DNA from: Girardinichthys multiradiatus
Lineage: Eukaryota > Chordata > Actinopteri > Cyprinodontiformes > Goodeidae
Assembly (NCBI RefSeq): GCF_021462225.1
Contig: NC_061805.1
Location: 50,953,360-51,017,359 of the forward strand
Reading direction: 5' to 3'
DNA: 64,000 nucleotides
In this document: in pieces, positions 11,116-21,828 of the stretch
Layout: each line of letters opens with the position of its first letter
How positions within the stretch are numbered: position 1 is the stretch's first letter
Notes under the pieces: model-generated
Told to the model about the DNA's origin: nothing
The model's input: only the letters and a program-made list of their open reading frames with translations
Databases searched by the model: none
Program-made: the position numbers and the translations under genes

Positions 11116-12001
11116 CTTCTTTCGGAAAACAATAAATAGTTTAGTTTTATTTATATATTTTTTTAATTATGCATATTTGTTCTTTTGTAGTGGGTGTGTA
11201 CAAATGACATTATTCCCTGTGTGTGTGTGTTTGTGTTGAAATGGCAGTAGGTAAAGTTTTGTTATGTTTGAAAGACTCACCGTAAATCATCCTAAACATG
11301 ATTCTTGTCATAATGACCCAACAGCTCCATCTCTGTGTTGTCTCACATAAAATCTTCCTCCAGAAATCGTCTGCTTTCACTGTGTGGAAAACTGCAAATT
11401 TAAGCTTAGCTTGAAGCTGTGGGTTTTATTTAGCTCACCAGCCTCTCAGTGTATTTTGATGTAAACCTGACTACACCGTGGACAGTGACACTGGTGTTCC
11501 TGCAGTTTCCAGTTCATGCCAGGATGATAGTTTTTGTCTTATTCCACACTGTTGCCCAGCTCTGGTCTTCAGGACTCGCTGTAACATGTTTTAGATGTTG
11601 AGAACCAGGGCTAAGGACCAGTTTTCACCCAGAACTTGTCAAAGTGGTGACTCATCCGAAACCCCGGGCCCGTGTTCCCAAAGAATTCTAAGACTTAAAG
11701 GAGCTCCTAATGACGTAGTTCTAAGAAAAATCTTAGAATTTCTCAAATTCTACGATTTTTCTTAGACTGTATTCACACCTGCCACTCTTGGTTCGTTTTA
11801 AACAGACCAGAGTTTGTTTCCCCCAATGGTACGGACCTTTAGTGCAGGTGTGAATACACTGAAGCGAACCCTGGTCCAGACCAAACAATTGGACTGGGAC
11901 CCACTTTTTGAGGTTGTCTCGGTCCGCTTCCAAACCTTTTATTGGAGATTTTTGTTGAAAAGTCGAAAATGTAAATTTAAATCCGAACTGTTTTCTTACA
12001 G

Positions 12002-12046
12002 AGAAATCAGAGCTGTACAATGTGGTATCTGCAGCTGATGAAGCAG
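12002..12046 (+). CDS. Exon A2 of the GIMAP-like array
   Basis: A 45-nt phase 1-1 exon, acceptor ttttcttacag, donor GTCAGA. It reads KSELYNVVSAADEA, nearly identical to A1. The upstream bases atccgaactgttttcttacag are also shared with A1, A3 and the exon at 63551, so the duplication includes intron flanks. Confidence 0.6.
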
Positions 12047-12218
12047 GTCAGATATTTTTCATCAGTGCAATAAAATCACTATATTTTTGTACTACATGTA
12101 CATATTACACAAATGATGAAGTATACTTAGTTTGGTGTTTTTGCTGTGTTTTTAAGATTGTATTGCTTTAATCTCGTTTGGTTATGACTTGCAGAACTTT
12201 GCTGTGTTTTTATTGTAG

Positions 12219-12275
12219 AAGTAGACGTCAGAACCGAGCGACGCAGCCACAGCCTCAAGTTTATTCGGCCAGACT
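12219..12275 (+). CDS. Exon B2 of the GIMAP-like array
   Basis: A 57-nt exon, acceptor tttttattgtag, donor GTGAGT, phase 1-1. Joined to A2 it reads ...DEA-EVDVRTERRSHSLKFIRPD. Homologues are at 21775 and 63780. The segment is basic and serine-rich, and the A-B order is the same at all three places. It lies immediately left of the 6.7-kb retroelement nest. Confidence 0.6.
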
Positions 12276-12405
12276 GTGAGTTGAACAGTGTCTATTTGTG
12301 TTTATTTCCAGTTCAGTCTCATTGTGACATTCTAAATATACCGGGCGTTTGCTGGAACATACATAAATAATAAGAAATACATTTTTTTCATCCTGGAGGT
12401 TGTAC

Positions 12406-12781
12406 TGTCATAATGGATGCCCAGAGTTCGGGTTAAACTGGTTTATTCTGCTGATCGGTGCAATGAGTAAGAGAAGTTAGTGAATACGGGTGGCAGAAGG
12501 TAATGTGCACCTTGAACTGATTGGAGATGAGTCTTACTGTTTTGGTGGAAGAGATGTTTCCAGGTGAAGGAGACTAATGCTATGGAGACTGAGGTTGACA
12601 GGAAAGGTTATTGTCAATGGTTGTGGCTCTCTTTGATTATTATCCAGACTGATGGTGTGTGGAGTTGGAGAGTGAACAGACAGGAGTTCTTGAAGCAGGC
12701 GTTCTGGAGAGGAGGTTGGTACTTCCCTTGGGCTTCCAGGTTTCAGGAACCTGAAGGAGGGTCTCTGTTGGGTAAGCACAG
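12406..12781 (-). repeat. Truncated 3' LTR of the gypsy element
   Basis: Begins (low end) TGTCATAATGG, i.e. the LTR end ...ATGACA read on the minus strand. Homologous to 18405-18780. The homology stops at ttgggtaag, directly followed by chromodomain sequence, so the first ~350 bases of this LTR were lost with a deletion. Confidence 0.7.
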
Positions 12782-12800
12782 CTAGGTGCCTCCACCCCCA

Positions 12801-13049
12801 CCCCAATAGATGCCTCCAGGCGGCCGTCCGAAAAGAGATGGGATGGATGCGTCAAACTCTGATGAGGACTGGGTCGATGATGAAACTGCAGGGCACCCCA
12901 TAGCGATCTTCTGGACCGTACCCCTCCCAATCGATGAGGTACTGCATACTTCGTCCTCTGCGACGGGAGTCCACTATGCAACAGACATCAAAGGCAGGAT
13001 GGCCATCGACTTCCCAGGCGGGTGAAGGGGATCTGGCTGGAGGGCACAA
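12801..13049 (-). pseudogene. Chromodomain at the C-terminus of a Ty3/gypsy integrase
   Basis: The minus-strand frame reads VDGHPAFDVCCIVDSRRRGR then SMQYLIDWEGYGPEDR, the classical chromodomain of vertebrate chromovirus-type gypsy integrases (YLVDWEGY...). A 2-base deletion just after VLIRV makes a premature stop; the expected continuation (FDASHP..., GRPPGG) follows in another frame. It belongs with the gag fragment at 13935-14300. Confidence 0.8.
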
Positions 13050-13934
13050 AAAGCTGGGGTGGACTGGTTTGATTTTTTTGTTTTTAAGCGTGTCCTGTCC
13101 GGCAGAGTAGCTCAGAATTGTTGTCTGAGTGCCAAGAAGAAGCCCAACAGATTTACTTTCACAAGTGGAGCATTAAAGCTAACACTTTAAACCTCTGCTT
13201 GATATTCATAAAAATAAACTTTATTAGAAACTGCTTTGGGATTATTTCAATTGTTACGGACACGGAGACAGAAATGAAAAGGAAAAAAAATAGAAGCACG
13301 AAAGAGAGAAAGGTGGGACAAAAAGGAAAAAGGGAGAGAAGGAGAATAGAATGGAGGAAAGAAAGAAGGATGAGAGAATACAAGATAACACCCTGCTTGC
13401 TTCTACACCTGCAGAAACATTCATATTAACAGCTTTTTTACCAAAAAGTGTACGGTATTTATGAATGCAAGATGTATTTAGTGGTAAATGTGGCTCAATA
13501 TAGAGCATTTGTGTATCTGTTAACACCTGAATCGAAACACCTGTGGGTCTGAGTTTGAGCGTGCTTGTGTATACAAGGTTTCTCCATAAAGATTTGCAAT
13601 AGCGAGTGTGAGGAGCCACTGACCCGCCCCCCTGGACCCGAGACAGACACAGGGGAGATCTGAGTCAATGACATCCAAAGGCCCCCCAGAGCACGGGAAC
13701 CCCAGGAGAACCGAATGCCCCTTTAAGAGATGTCAAGTTCCAACCTGATTCTGAAGCCAGAGTGCAAAATTCTTAGGCTATTTCTGCTACGGGTCTGTGG
13801 TTCTGTTTCAGGTTCCATAATTTTCTGGCTATTTCCTCATCACTACATCTAAGGGAGAAGGTTAATTTAAACTAATTGAGGAGCTGTTCAAAGGAAAAGA
13901 AAAGAACAGTGGTTTTGTCTACCAGGCTTTGAGC
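13050..13934. repeat. Unassigned repeats inside the gypsy remnant
   Basis: The stretch 13130-13240 is homologous to 6845-6930 (both contain cccaacagat and aactttattagaaa). The purine-rich stretch 13260-13430 and the GC-rich block 13610-13740 look like pieces of other dispersed repeats. No gene supported. Confidence 0.4.
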
Positions 13935-14300
13935 TCATCTTAAAGCTTGCCCTTTGAGCAGTCCAATGTGGTAAGATATCCGACGGGCATCATCGAGGAA
14001 GGAATGAGGTGAGTGCTGAAAAACTAGAGCACACTGCAGGAGAAACCCCAGACATTTATCCAGCTCCCCTGAAAAAGGTTCTGGAATGAGGGGAGCGATC
14101 CCACAGCAGGTGGGGGCTGCAACTGCGAGAGCAAAACTGGTAGGATGAAGAATTGAGAGGTTAGTGATTGTGGGAGGAAGTCTGGAACTGAGAGTATAAA
14201 TCTGATGGGGGATTTCAGCCAAGGTTTGCACTGTAGTGGTTTGTTGTTGGTTGAGTGACTGGAGATGATCATGCTGACCAAGCAAAATACCATACATAAT
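13935..14300 (-). pseudogene. Ty3/gypsy gag fragment
   Basis: A 120-codon open frame on the minus strand. Its end contains LIPEPFSGELDKCLGFLLQC and ALVFQHSPHSF, the recurring gag capsid motif of fish gypsy elements (also seen in PEG10/RTL-type domesticated gags). The frame stops about a third of the way into a normal capsid. The start MYGILLGQHDHLQ is a few bases from the 3' tail of the inserted LINE. Confidence 0.75.
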
Positions 14301-15270
14301 TGTGCCATAGAATCAGAGTGAATTCAATTCAATTCAGTTTAATTTATATAGCGCCAATTCACAACACATGTCATCTCAAGGCATTTTACAAAGTCAGTTC
14401 AATCAAATCATGCAGATTTCAAGTCAGGTTCATACATTCCAATTAATGGTAACCATTGAACAGTGCAGTCAGATTCAGTTATTTATTCCAATAGGTTAAA
14501 AGTTTTTCTATCTAAGGAAACCCAGCAGATTGCATCCAGTCAGTGACTTGCAGCATTCACTCCTCCTGGATGAGCATGTAGAGACAGTGGACATTCACTG
14601 GCGTTGACTTTGCAGCAATCCCTCATACTGAGCATGCATGTAGCGACAGTGGAGAGGAAAAACTCCCTTTTAACAGGAAGAAACCTCCAGCAGAACCAGA
14701 ACCAGGCTCAGTGTGAGCGGCCATCTGCCACGACCGACTGGGGGTTTGAGAGAACAGAGCAGAGTCACCAAAAGAACAAAGAAGCACTGATCCAGGAGTA
14801 CTTTCTATAGGAAAGAAAAGTGAAACATCAATGGTTATAGCTCCTTTAGAGGCTTCATCTAGTAGAGAAAGACAAATGAACTCTGAACCAGTTTTCAAGT
14901 CTAGAGGATAAGAGAGAGCACATACAGTTCATCACAGTAGAAGCTCAGTCAGTAGCCATGTCTAGGAGAGAGACGGGGTTAAACACTGAAAGACAGGGCT
15001 ATGTAGATCATCTGCAGAAGGTGAGCGTTAAGTTGTTGCCAGCAGAAGCTTGGACGATGCCCCTCTCCAGAAAAGTGCTGCATTTAAACACAGAGCCAGT
15101 CCAAGTGTAGCTTCTAGGAGGAGAAAAAAACAGAGAGAACAAGGTTAAAAGCTGAAATAACAGCAAATAATGCAAAATTGGAGAGTATTATGAGAATGTA
15201 GCAGAGACAGTGAAAGTGGTCATTATGTCCTCCAGCAGCCTAAGCCTATAGCAGAATAACCATCTAAGTA

Positions 15271-16879
15271 CAGGTCCTTCTCAAAATATTAGCATATTGT
15301 GATAAAGTTCATTATTTTCCATAATGTCATGATGAAAATTTAACATTCATATATTTTAGATTCATTGCACACTAACTGAAATATTTCAGGTCTTTTATTG
15401 TCTTAATACGGATGATTTTGGCATACAGCTCATGAAAACCCAAAATTCCTATCTCACAAAATTAGCATATCATTAAAATTGTCCCTAAACGAGCTATGAA
15501 CCTAATCATCTGAATCAATGAGTTAACTCTAAACACCTGCAAAAGATTCCTGAGGCCTTTAAAACTCCCAGCCTGGTTCATCACTCAAAACCCCAATCAT
15601 GGGTAAGACTGCCGACCTGACTGCTGTCCAGAAGGCCACTATTGACACCCTCAAGCAAGAGAGTAAGACACAGAAAGAAATTTCTGAACGAATAGGCTGT
15701 TCCCAGAGTGCTGTATCAAGGCACCTCAGTGGGAAGTTTGTGGGAAGGAAAAAGTGTGGCAGAAAACGCTGCACAACGAGAAGAGGTGACCGGACCCTGA
15801 GGAAGATTGTGGAGAAGGGCCGATTCCAGACCTTGGGGGACCTGCGGAAGCAGTGGACTGAGTCTGGAGTAGAAACATCCAGAGCCACCGTGCACAGGCG
15901 TGTGCAGGAAATGGGCTACAGGTGCCGCATTCCCCAGGTCGAGCCACTTTTGAACCAGAAACAGCGGCAGAAGCGCCTGACCTGGGCTACAGAGAAGCAG
16001 CACTGGACTGTTGCTCAGTGGTCCAAAGTACTTTTTTCGGATGAAAGCAAATTCTACATGTCATTCGGAAATCAAGGTGACAGAGTCTGGAGGAAGACTG
16101 GGGAGAAGGAAATGCCAAAATGCCAGAAGTCCGGTGTCAAGTACCCACAGTCAGTGATGGTCTGGGGTACCGTGTCAGCTGCTGGTGTTGGTCCACTGTG
16201 TTTTATCAAGGGCAGGGTCAATGCAGCTAGCTATCAGGAGATTTTGGAGCACTTCATGCTTCCATCTGCTGAAAAGCTTTATGGAGATGAAGATTTCATT
16301 TTTCAGCATGACCTGGCACCTGCTCACAGTGCCAAAACCACTGGTAAATGGTTTACTGACCATGGTATCACTGTGCTCAATTGGCCTGCCAACTCTCCTG
16401 ACCTGAACCCCATAGAGAATCTGTGGGATATTGTGAAGAGAACGTTGAGAGACTCAAGACCCAACACTCTGGATGAGCTAAAGGCCGCTATCGAAGCATC
16501 CTGGGCCTCCATAAGACCTCAGCAGTGCCACAGGCTGATTGCCTCCATGCCACGCCGCATTGAAGCAGTCATTTCTGCAAAAGGATTCCCGACCAAGTAT
16601 TGAGTCCATAACTGTACATGATTATTTGAAGGTTGACGTTTTTTGTATTAAAAACATTTTCTTTTATTGGTCGGATGAAATATGCTAATTTTGTGAGATA
16701 GAAATTTTGGGTTTTCATGAGCTGTATGCCAAAATCATCCGTATTAAGACAATAAAAGACCTGAAATATTTCAGTTAGTGTGCAATGAATCTAAAATATA
16801 TGAATGTTAAATTTTCATCATGACATTATGGAAAATAATGAACTTTATCACAATATGCTAATATTTTGAGAAGGACCTG
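15271..16879 (+). mobile_element. Complete Tc1-like transposon with 200-bp inverted repeats
   Basis: 1609 bp, flanked by TA on both sides (15269-15270 and 16880-16881). The left terminal repeat 15271-15470 (caggtccttctcaaaatatt...) and the right repeat 16680-16879 are inverted copies that appear to differ at only one or two positions in 200. The element contains one uninterrupted transposase gene. Long identical TIRs plus an intact gene argue for a recent insertion, younger than the LINE and gypsy element that surround it. Confidence 0.95.
15599..16603 (+). CDS. Tc1-like transposase, intact, DD34E
   Basis: 334 residues, the normal length for Tc1/mariner. Residues 1-110 form the paired DNA-binding region (helix-turn-helix motifs: SERIGCSQSAVSRHL at about 29-43; a GRKR-like basic stretch at 54-57; second HTH near 78-105). 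The catalytic domain follows: D148 in LFSDES, D238 in FQHDLAPAHSA, E273 in SPDLNPIENLW; D238 to E273 has 34 residues between, the Tc1 signature. No stop or frameshift is seen. The start at ATG 15599 gives MGKTADLTAVQKATID, typical for the group. It cuts and pastes its own element using the 200-bp TIRs. It may be active, but that cannot be shown from sequence alone. Confidence 0.95.
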   Translation: MGKTADLTAVQKATIDTLKQESKTQKEISERIGCSQSAVSRHLSGKFVGRKKCGRKRCTTRRGDRTLRKIVEKGRFQTLGDLRKQWTESGVETSRATVHRRVQEMGYRCRIPQVEPLLNQKQRQKRLTWATEKQHWTVAQWSKVLFSDESKFYMSFGNQGDRVWRKTGEKEMPKCQKSGVKYPQSVMVWGTVSAAGVGPLCFIKGRVNAASYQEILEHFMLPSAEKLYGDEDFIFQHDLAPAHSAKTTGKWFTDHGITVLNWPANSPDLNPIENLWDIVKRTLRDSRPNTLDELKAAIEASWASIRPQQCHRLIASMPRRIEAVISAKGFPTKY

Positions 16880-18404
16880 TATAATAATCTAACTATAAGC
16901 TTTATCAAAAAGGAAAGTTTTAAGCCTAGCCTTAAAAGTAGACAGGGTGTCTGCCTCACGGACTAAAACTGGGAGCTGGTTCCACAGGAGAGGAGCCTGA
17001 TAACTAAAGGATCTGCCTCCCATTCTACTTCTAGAGACTCTAGGAACCACCAGTAAACCTGCAGTCTGAGAACGAAGTGCTCTGTTAGGAACATATGGAC
17101 CAATCAGATCTCTGATGTATGATGGAGCTAGATCATTAAGGGCTTTATATGTGAGGAGGAGAATTTTAAATTCTATTCTGGATTTAACAGGAAGCCAATG
17201 AAGGGAAGCTAAAGTAGGAGAAATATGATATCTCTTTTTAATTTTCATCACAACTAGTCCAGCCTTGAAGTAACAAATGCATGGACTAGTTTTTCAGCGT
17301 CACTCCTGGACAGGATATTTCTAATTTTGGCAATGTTCCAGAGGTGAAAGAAGGAAATCCTAGAAACCTGTTTAATATGGGATTTAAATGACATGTCCTC
17401 GTCAAAAATAACACCAAGGTTTTTTACTTTATTACTGGAGGTCAATTTAATGCCATCCAGGTTAAGTGATTGACTAAGCAGTTTCTTTTTTAAAGACTCC
17501 GGTCCAAAGACGACAACTTCTGTCTTGTCTGAATTTAGAAGCAAAAAATTTAAAGTCATCCAAGTTTTTATATCTTCAAGACATGCTTGTAGTCTGTCTA
17601 ACTGGTTGGGCTCATCAGGATTTATGGATAAGTAAAGCTGAGTATCATCAGCGTAACAGTGAAAATTTATCCTATGCTGCCTGATAATTTAACCTATTGG
17701 AAGCATATATATAGTAAAGAGAATTGGCCCAAGTACTGAACCCTGTGGTACTCCACAATTAACCCTGGAGTTTAAAGATGATTTATCATTTACATGAACA
17801 AACTGGAATCTGTCAGATAAATAAGATTTAAACCAGCCTAGCGCTGTTCCCCTGATCCCTACAACATATTCCAGCATTTCTAAGAGAACATTGTGATCGA
17901 CTGGATCAAATGCAGCACTGAGATCTAAGAGGACAAGAACATTTTTAATAGAATCAATTTTATTTTGGATGAATCCCATAAATTCATGACTGCTGAGAGC
18001 TAAGGGAATGGATGGCTCAACAGAGCTATGACTCTGTGTAAGTTTAGCAACTGTACTAAAGAGAAACCTAGGATTATTCTTGTTCTCTTCTATTAATGAT
18101 GAGAAATAAGCTGTTCTAGCTTGGTGAAGTGTCTTTTTATACAACAGTAGGCTATTTTTCCAGATTAAGTAGGAGTCCTCTAGGTCTGTAGAGCGCCATT
18201 TTCTCTTGAATTTTCTAACATTGTGCTTTAAAGTATGCAGCTCTGAATTAAACCAGAGAGCTAGCCTCCTATGAATGATTACCTTCTTTCTCAGGGGGGC
18301 TACATTGTCTAATGCACCACGCAGTGAGGAAGTAACATTGTGAACAGATTGGTCAGATTGTTCTGTCATGGCAGATAACCGGTTGACTCTAGTGCAGGCA
18401 ACAA

Positions 18405-19135
18405 TTATGCAGGCAGAGTTCAGGTTAAACTGGTTTATTGACAAATGGAAACATACTGGGGGTGGGGGTTTCTGTGAGTCCAGCTTCTGCTGATCGGTGC
18501 ACTGAGAAATCAGTAAGTACGGGTGGCAGGAGGCAACGTGCAACTTGAACTGATTGGAGATGAGTCTTACTGTTCTGGTGGAAGAGTTTTTCTGAGGGAA
18601 GGTGAGTGATGCTACAGAGACTGAGGTTGACAGGAGAGGTTAAATTGATAGTGTGTGGAGTTGGACGGTGAACAAGCAGGAGTTCTTGAGTTCAGGAGTT
18701 CTTGAGGCAGGCGATCTGGAGGTTAGTACTTCCCTTGGCCTTGCAGGTTTCAGGAAATTGACGGAGGGTCTTGGTTGGGTAAGGATTGCTTACTTCCAAC
18801 CAACTGCGAACTTGGACATGGAACATCAGATGGGGAAAATCCAGGTCTGGGTCTTCAGAGTCTGTTTCGCTCTACTGAGAGGATCACAAACTCAGGGAAG
18901 AGACAAGGTCCGAAAAACAAGAGTAACAGAACCCAGGCTGCTAGTCTGATTACCACTCAGGTGAGTTAACAATCTGACACCTCTTTCAGGATTCCTGCTG
19001 TTAAGAATTCTCCCTTGATTAGCCCTGATGATCCTCAGCTGTGTGGCTTCACCTGCCTGTCGCACCTTGTAGGAAGAGTTGAGGGAGAGAAACCGCAAAC
19101 CAGCAGTAGCCGGTGCTCAGCTCCATGGCATGACA
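18405..19135 (-). repeat. 5' LTR of the gypsy element
   Basis: On the minus strand it begins TGTCATGCCATGG at 19135. About 730 bases; its 3' part is homologous to the truncated LTR at 12406-12781. The LINE junction is at about 18405, so the last few bases of this LTR and the primer-binding site are missing or replaced. Confidence 0.7.
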
Positions 19136-19901
19136 CGCACTTCAGTTATATGTTTCATAGCTTAGAAAAACTTTGTTTAGATTTTTTTTGGTGGAATGAA
19201 AAAATATTTCCAGAAAAAACAAGAATCAGTTTTAAAAAATATATATTTCTTTCCATTTTGAATAATTTAGAATTTCACACATTTATAAAAAGATGAATCA
19301 ACATAAAATTAATCGATAGTGAAGAACTATTGAACCAAACAAATTGTGCTTAATCAAAGTTAATTCATGATTTAATAAATCAAATTATTGACTAAAAGTC
19401 ATTTTGTCTCCATTCTGATAAAATCAGGTCTCTTCTGTTCCTTCTGCTAATAGTTCAGACTTCCTTCAATCAGAAATCAAAACTAACCTGAATCGGTAAA
19501 AGTGACATCATCACTCCAGCTTTTGTGTCTCTCCACTGACTTACTGTTAAAAATGTACCTGATTATAACTGTGATTTACATTATTTGGGAAAATACTAAA
19601 CTGCAATAGTAAAATAAAACAGTCATAGGTTGATTTCATTTTATTGTTAAAAACTGGAAGTAGAAGAGGACAAAACACAAGATGAACATCATACAGTTCA
19701 TGTGACCTTTGTAAAGGTCCACAGCAGTATGCACCAGTTGAGGTATCGGTAACTTCCCAGTTTGTCTGATGCCACTGAGCAGCATTTACACAGTTTAAGA
19801 TGGCAGCACTAAACTAAATACAGCCCTGATACTGTTCACATTTCTGAATGCAGCGGATAAATTGTCCATTTAATGTAGTCTGGATGATTATGGTTTTGTA
19901 G
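19136..19901. other. Intron-like, no feature
   Basis: AT-rich sequence between the retroelement nest and exon C1. No exon or named repeat seen. Confidence 0.4.
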
Positions 19902-20003
19902 ATTCTAAGCAGCAGCAGCCTCCACCAGTCCAACTTCCAGTGAAGCTGATCCAGAAACCAGAACCCAGCAGCATCCGGAAAACCTTCAATGCAACGTTGG
20001 AAG
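19902..20003 (+). CDS. Exon C1 of the GIMAP-like array
   Basis: A 102-nt phase 1-1 exon, acceptor tatggttttgtag, donor GTAAGA. It reads SKQQQPPPVQLPVKLIQKPE followed by PSSIRKTFNATLE. Homologous to C4 (same length, shared KPEP, serine, K-F pattern) and more distantly to C2 and C5. Gln/Pro-rich start, basic end; looks like a flexible linker segment. Confidence 0.6.
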
Positions 20004-21182
20004 GTAAGAATCCTCAATCTGTGAATACAATGATAAAGTATATTATAAACTACATGCTCAAATATTACTGAATAATTTGGCATCAAAAACCAAATCTCAG
20101 CTGAGATGGTCAGAAAACTTCCTAATGAAGAATTCAGTGTAAAACACAGAAACAGAGCAGCAGGAACTTTAACTACACACCTATTTAAGTCATGAAAAAC
20201 CTTCTGGCATAATTCTGGCTGAATGTTTTACTATTGCTCAGCATGATGCTGCCAACACCATGCCTGACAGGAGGTACAGCACTGTCATGTTTCAACGACT
20301 CACCTTGATTTATCCAAAATATGATTCTTGTCATAATGACCAAACATCTCAATCTCTGTGCTGTCTGACATAAAATCTTCAGCCAGAATTAATTTGCTTT
20401 CTCTATGTGAGCCACTGCAAATGTAAGCCTAGCTTGAAGGCGTGGGTTTTATCTAGTTCATCACCATCTCAATCCATTTTGATGTAAACCTGACTAGACG
20501 GTGGACAGCGACACTGGTGTTCCTGCATTTTCCAGTTGATTGCAGGATGGTAGTTTGTGACATTTCCCACATTGTTGCCCAGCCCTGGTCTTTTGGACCC
20601 AATACCTTGTATGTTCTAGGTGGTTTCCTGTTTCAGCACAACAGATACAAATGATTGCATCATCTTCTCAACATGCCATCACCAACTGCAGAAGTCTGTT
20701 AATGATCCATTTATTTTAATTTGGTTTGTGGAAATAGAAACATCAAAAACAGTGGTCCTCAGAACCAGGGTAAGGGTCCAGTTTTCACCCAAAAGTTGGT
20801 AAAGTGGTGACCAGTGTCCAGATCTTCACTGGACTCCATTATTCTGGTTGATCCAACATTTTTAGATGATGTTTAACAAAGTATTTTCATGCTCCAAAGA
20901 GAAGCACCAAATCATGATCCCAGCCAGATGTTAACAGGCCCTGGCCTCTTTAATTTAAGTCATTAGTTACAATTTCTGTTTTACATTATTTAGTTCTGTT
21001 CATTCACATTAAAGAAAACCTTTTATTTTAGATTTTTTCTGTAATTGAACTCAATTGTAAGCTTTGAAAAGCAGCAATCCAAATAATATTCTGCTGATCT
21101 TTTGTTTGTTGTTGACAAAGCTTCGTGCAAAATGGTGAAAACGTTGATGACATAAAATTAAATCTAAAGTGTTTTCTTACAG

Positions 21183-21227
21183 AGAAATTAGAGCTGTACA
21201 ATGTGGCATCTGTAGAGGATGAAGCTG
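21183..21227 (+). CDS. Exon A3 of the GIMAP-like array
   Basis: A 45-nt phase 1-1 exon reading KLELYNVASVEDEA, acceptor tgttttcttacag, donor GTAAGA. It is the third A copy; the position of the start methionine in the 63551 copy is again valine here. Confidence 0.6.
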
Positions 21228-21282
21228 GTAAGACTTTATTCAGCAGTGCAATAAAACACTATATTCTTGTACTACATTATTT

Positions 21283-21638
21283 GTCAGTCAGTCATTTTCT
21301 ACTGCTTATTCCATAGTGGGTCATGGGGGAGCTGGTGCCTATCTCCAGCAGTCTATGGGCAAGAGGCAGGGTACATCCTGGACAGATCGCCAGTCCATCA
21401 CAGGGCAACACACAAACAACCATGCACACACTCATTCATCTAAGGTCAATTTAGAGTGACCAATTAACCTAACAGGCATGTCTTTGGACTGTGGGAGGAA
21501 GCCAGAGTACCCGGTGAGAACCCACGCATGCACCGGGAGAACATGCAAACTCCATGCAGAAAGACCCCAAGCCGGGAATTGAACCCAGGACCTTCTTACT
21601 GCAAGGCAACAGTGCTACCAACTGTGCCACCGTGCAGC
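21283..21638 (-). mobile_element. tRNA-like SINE, copy 1
   Basis: Read on the minus strand it starts gctgcacggtggcacagttg and ends ...gaatAAGCAGTAGAAAATGAC. Homologous to 41693-42055 and 60031-60357. The head has an A-box-like tggcacagttggtagc and a B-box-like gggttcaattcc. It sits in the intron between A3 and B3, flanked by attatttgt repeats that may be the target duplication. Confidence 0.8.
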
Positions 21639-21774
21639 TCATTACATTATTTGTATTATTTGTAATTTGTATTACACAAATTATGAAATATGTGTAGTTT
21701 GGTGTTTTTGTATTGCTTCAATGTTGTTAGAGTTGGGTTATGACCTACAGAACTTTGCTTTATTAATATTGTAG

Positions 21775-21828
21775 AAAAAGTCAGAACCGAGCAGCAAAGC
21801 CACAGCAGGGAGTTTATTGGGCCAAACT
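21775..21828 (+). CDS. Exon B3 of the GIMAP-like array
   Basis: A 54-nt exon, acceptor taatattgtag, weak donor GTGATT, phase 1-1, reading EKVRTEQQSHSREFIGPN. It lacks one codon relative to B2 and its donor has decayed from GTGAGT to GTGATT, so its inclusion is doubtful. Confidence 0.45.

Larger units (their letters stand above)
14321..18405 (-). mobile_element. L2/Rex1-type LINE, 3' part, split by a Tc1 element
   Basis: Reading the minus strand from 18405: NRLSAMTEQSDQSVHNVTSS, FSTVAKLTQSHSSVEPSIPL, then the reverse transcriptase with GVPQGSVLGPILFTIYML and, near 17640-17680 in another frame, YADDTQLYLS, then the C-terminal region HWLPVKSRIEFKILLLTYKA and QLPVLVREADTL (16889-17251). The 3' UTR continues left of the Tc1 insertion and ends at the (AATTC)n tail at 14321. 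Several frameshifts separate the pieces, so it is dead. The tail sequence 'gtgttgtgaattggcgctat' read on the minus strand recurs at 50730-50806. Confidence 0.8.
12406..19135 (-). mobile_element. Ty3/gypsy retrotransposon remnant containing a LINE containing a Tc1
   Basis: A minus-strand LTR element with a near-complete 5' LTR (about 18405-19135), a gag fragment (13935-14300), an integrase chromodomain fragment (12801-13049) and a truncated 3' LTR (12406-12781). The LTRs share long stretches, such as gagttcaggttaaactggtt at 18418 against the same with one change at 12427. Protease, reverse transcriptase, RNase H and most of integrase are gone. A LINE (14321-18405) sits between LTR and gag, and a Tc1 element sits in that LINE. 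Flanking bases TGTAC and CGCAC may be a decayed target duplication. The nest lies in the intron between exons B2 and C1. Confidence 0.75.

Noticed and set aside
11690..11890. Hairpin-like element with gtattcacacctgc and gcaggtgtgaatac
   Set aside because: The short arms are real inverses, but the sequences outside them do not pair, so ends and family could not be set.
12534..12981. Several open frames on both strands around 12.5-13.0 kb
   Set aside because: They overlap the LTR and chromodomain of the gypsy remnant; only the chromodomain frame is meaningful.
15559..16512. Minus-strand frames opposite the Tc1 transposase
   Set aside because: Shadows of the intact transposase.
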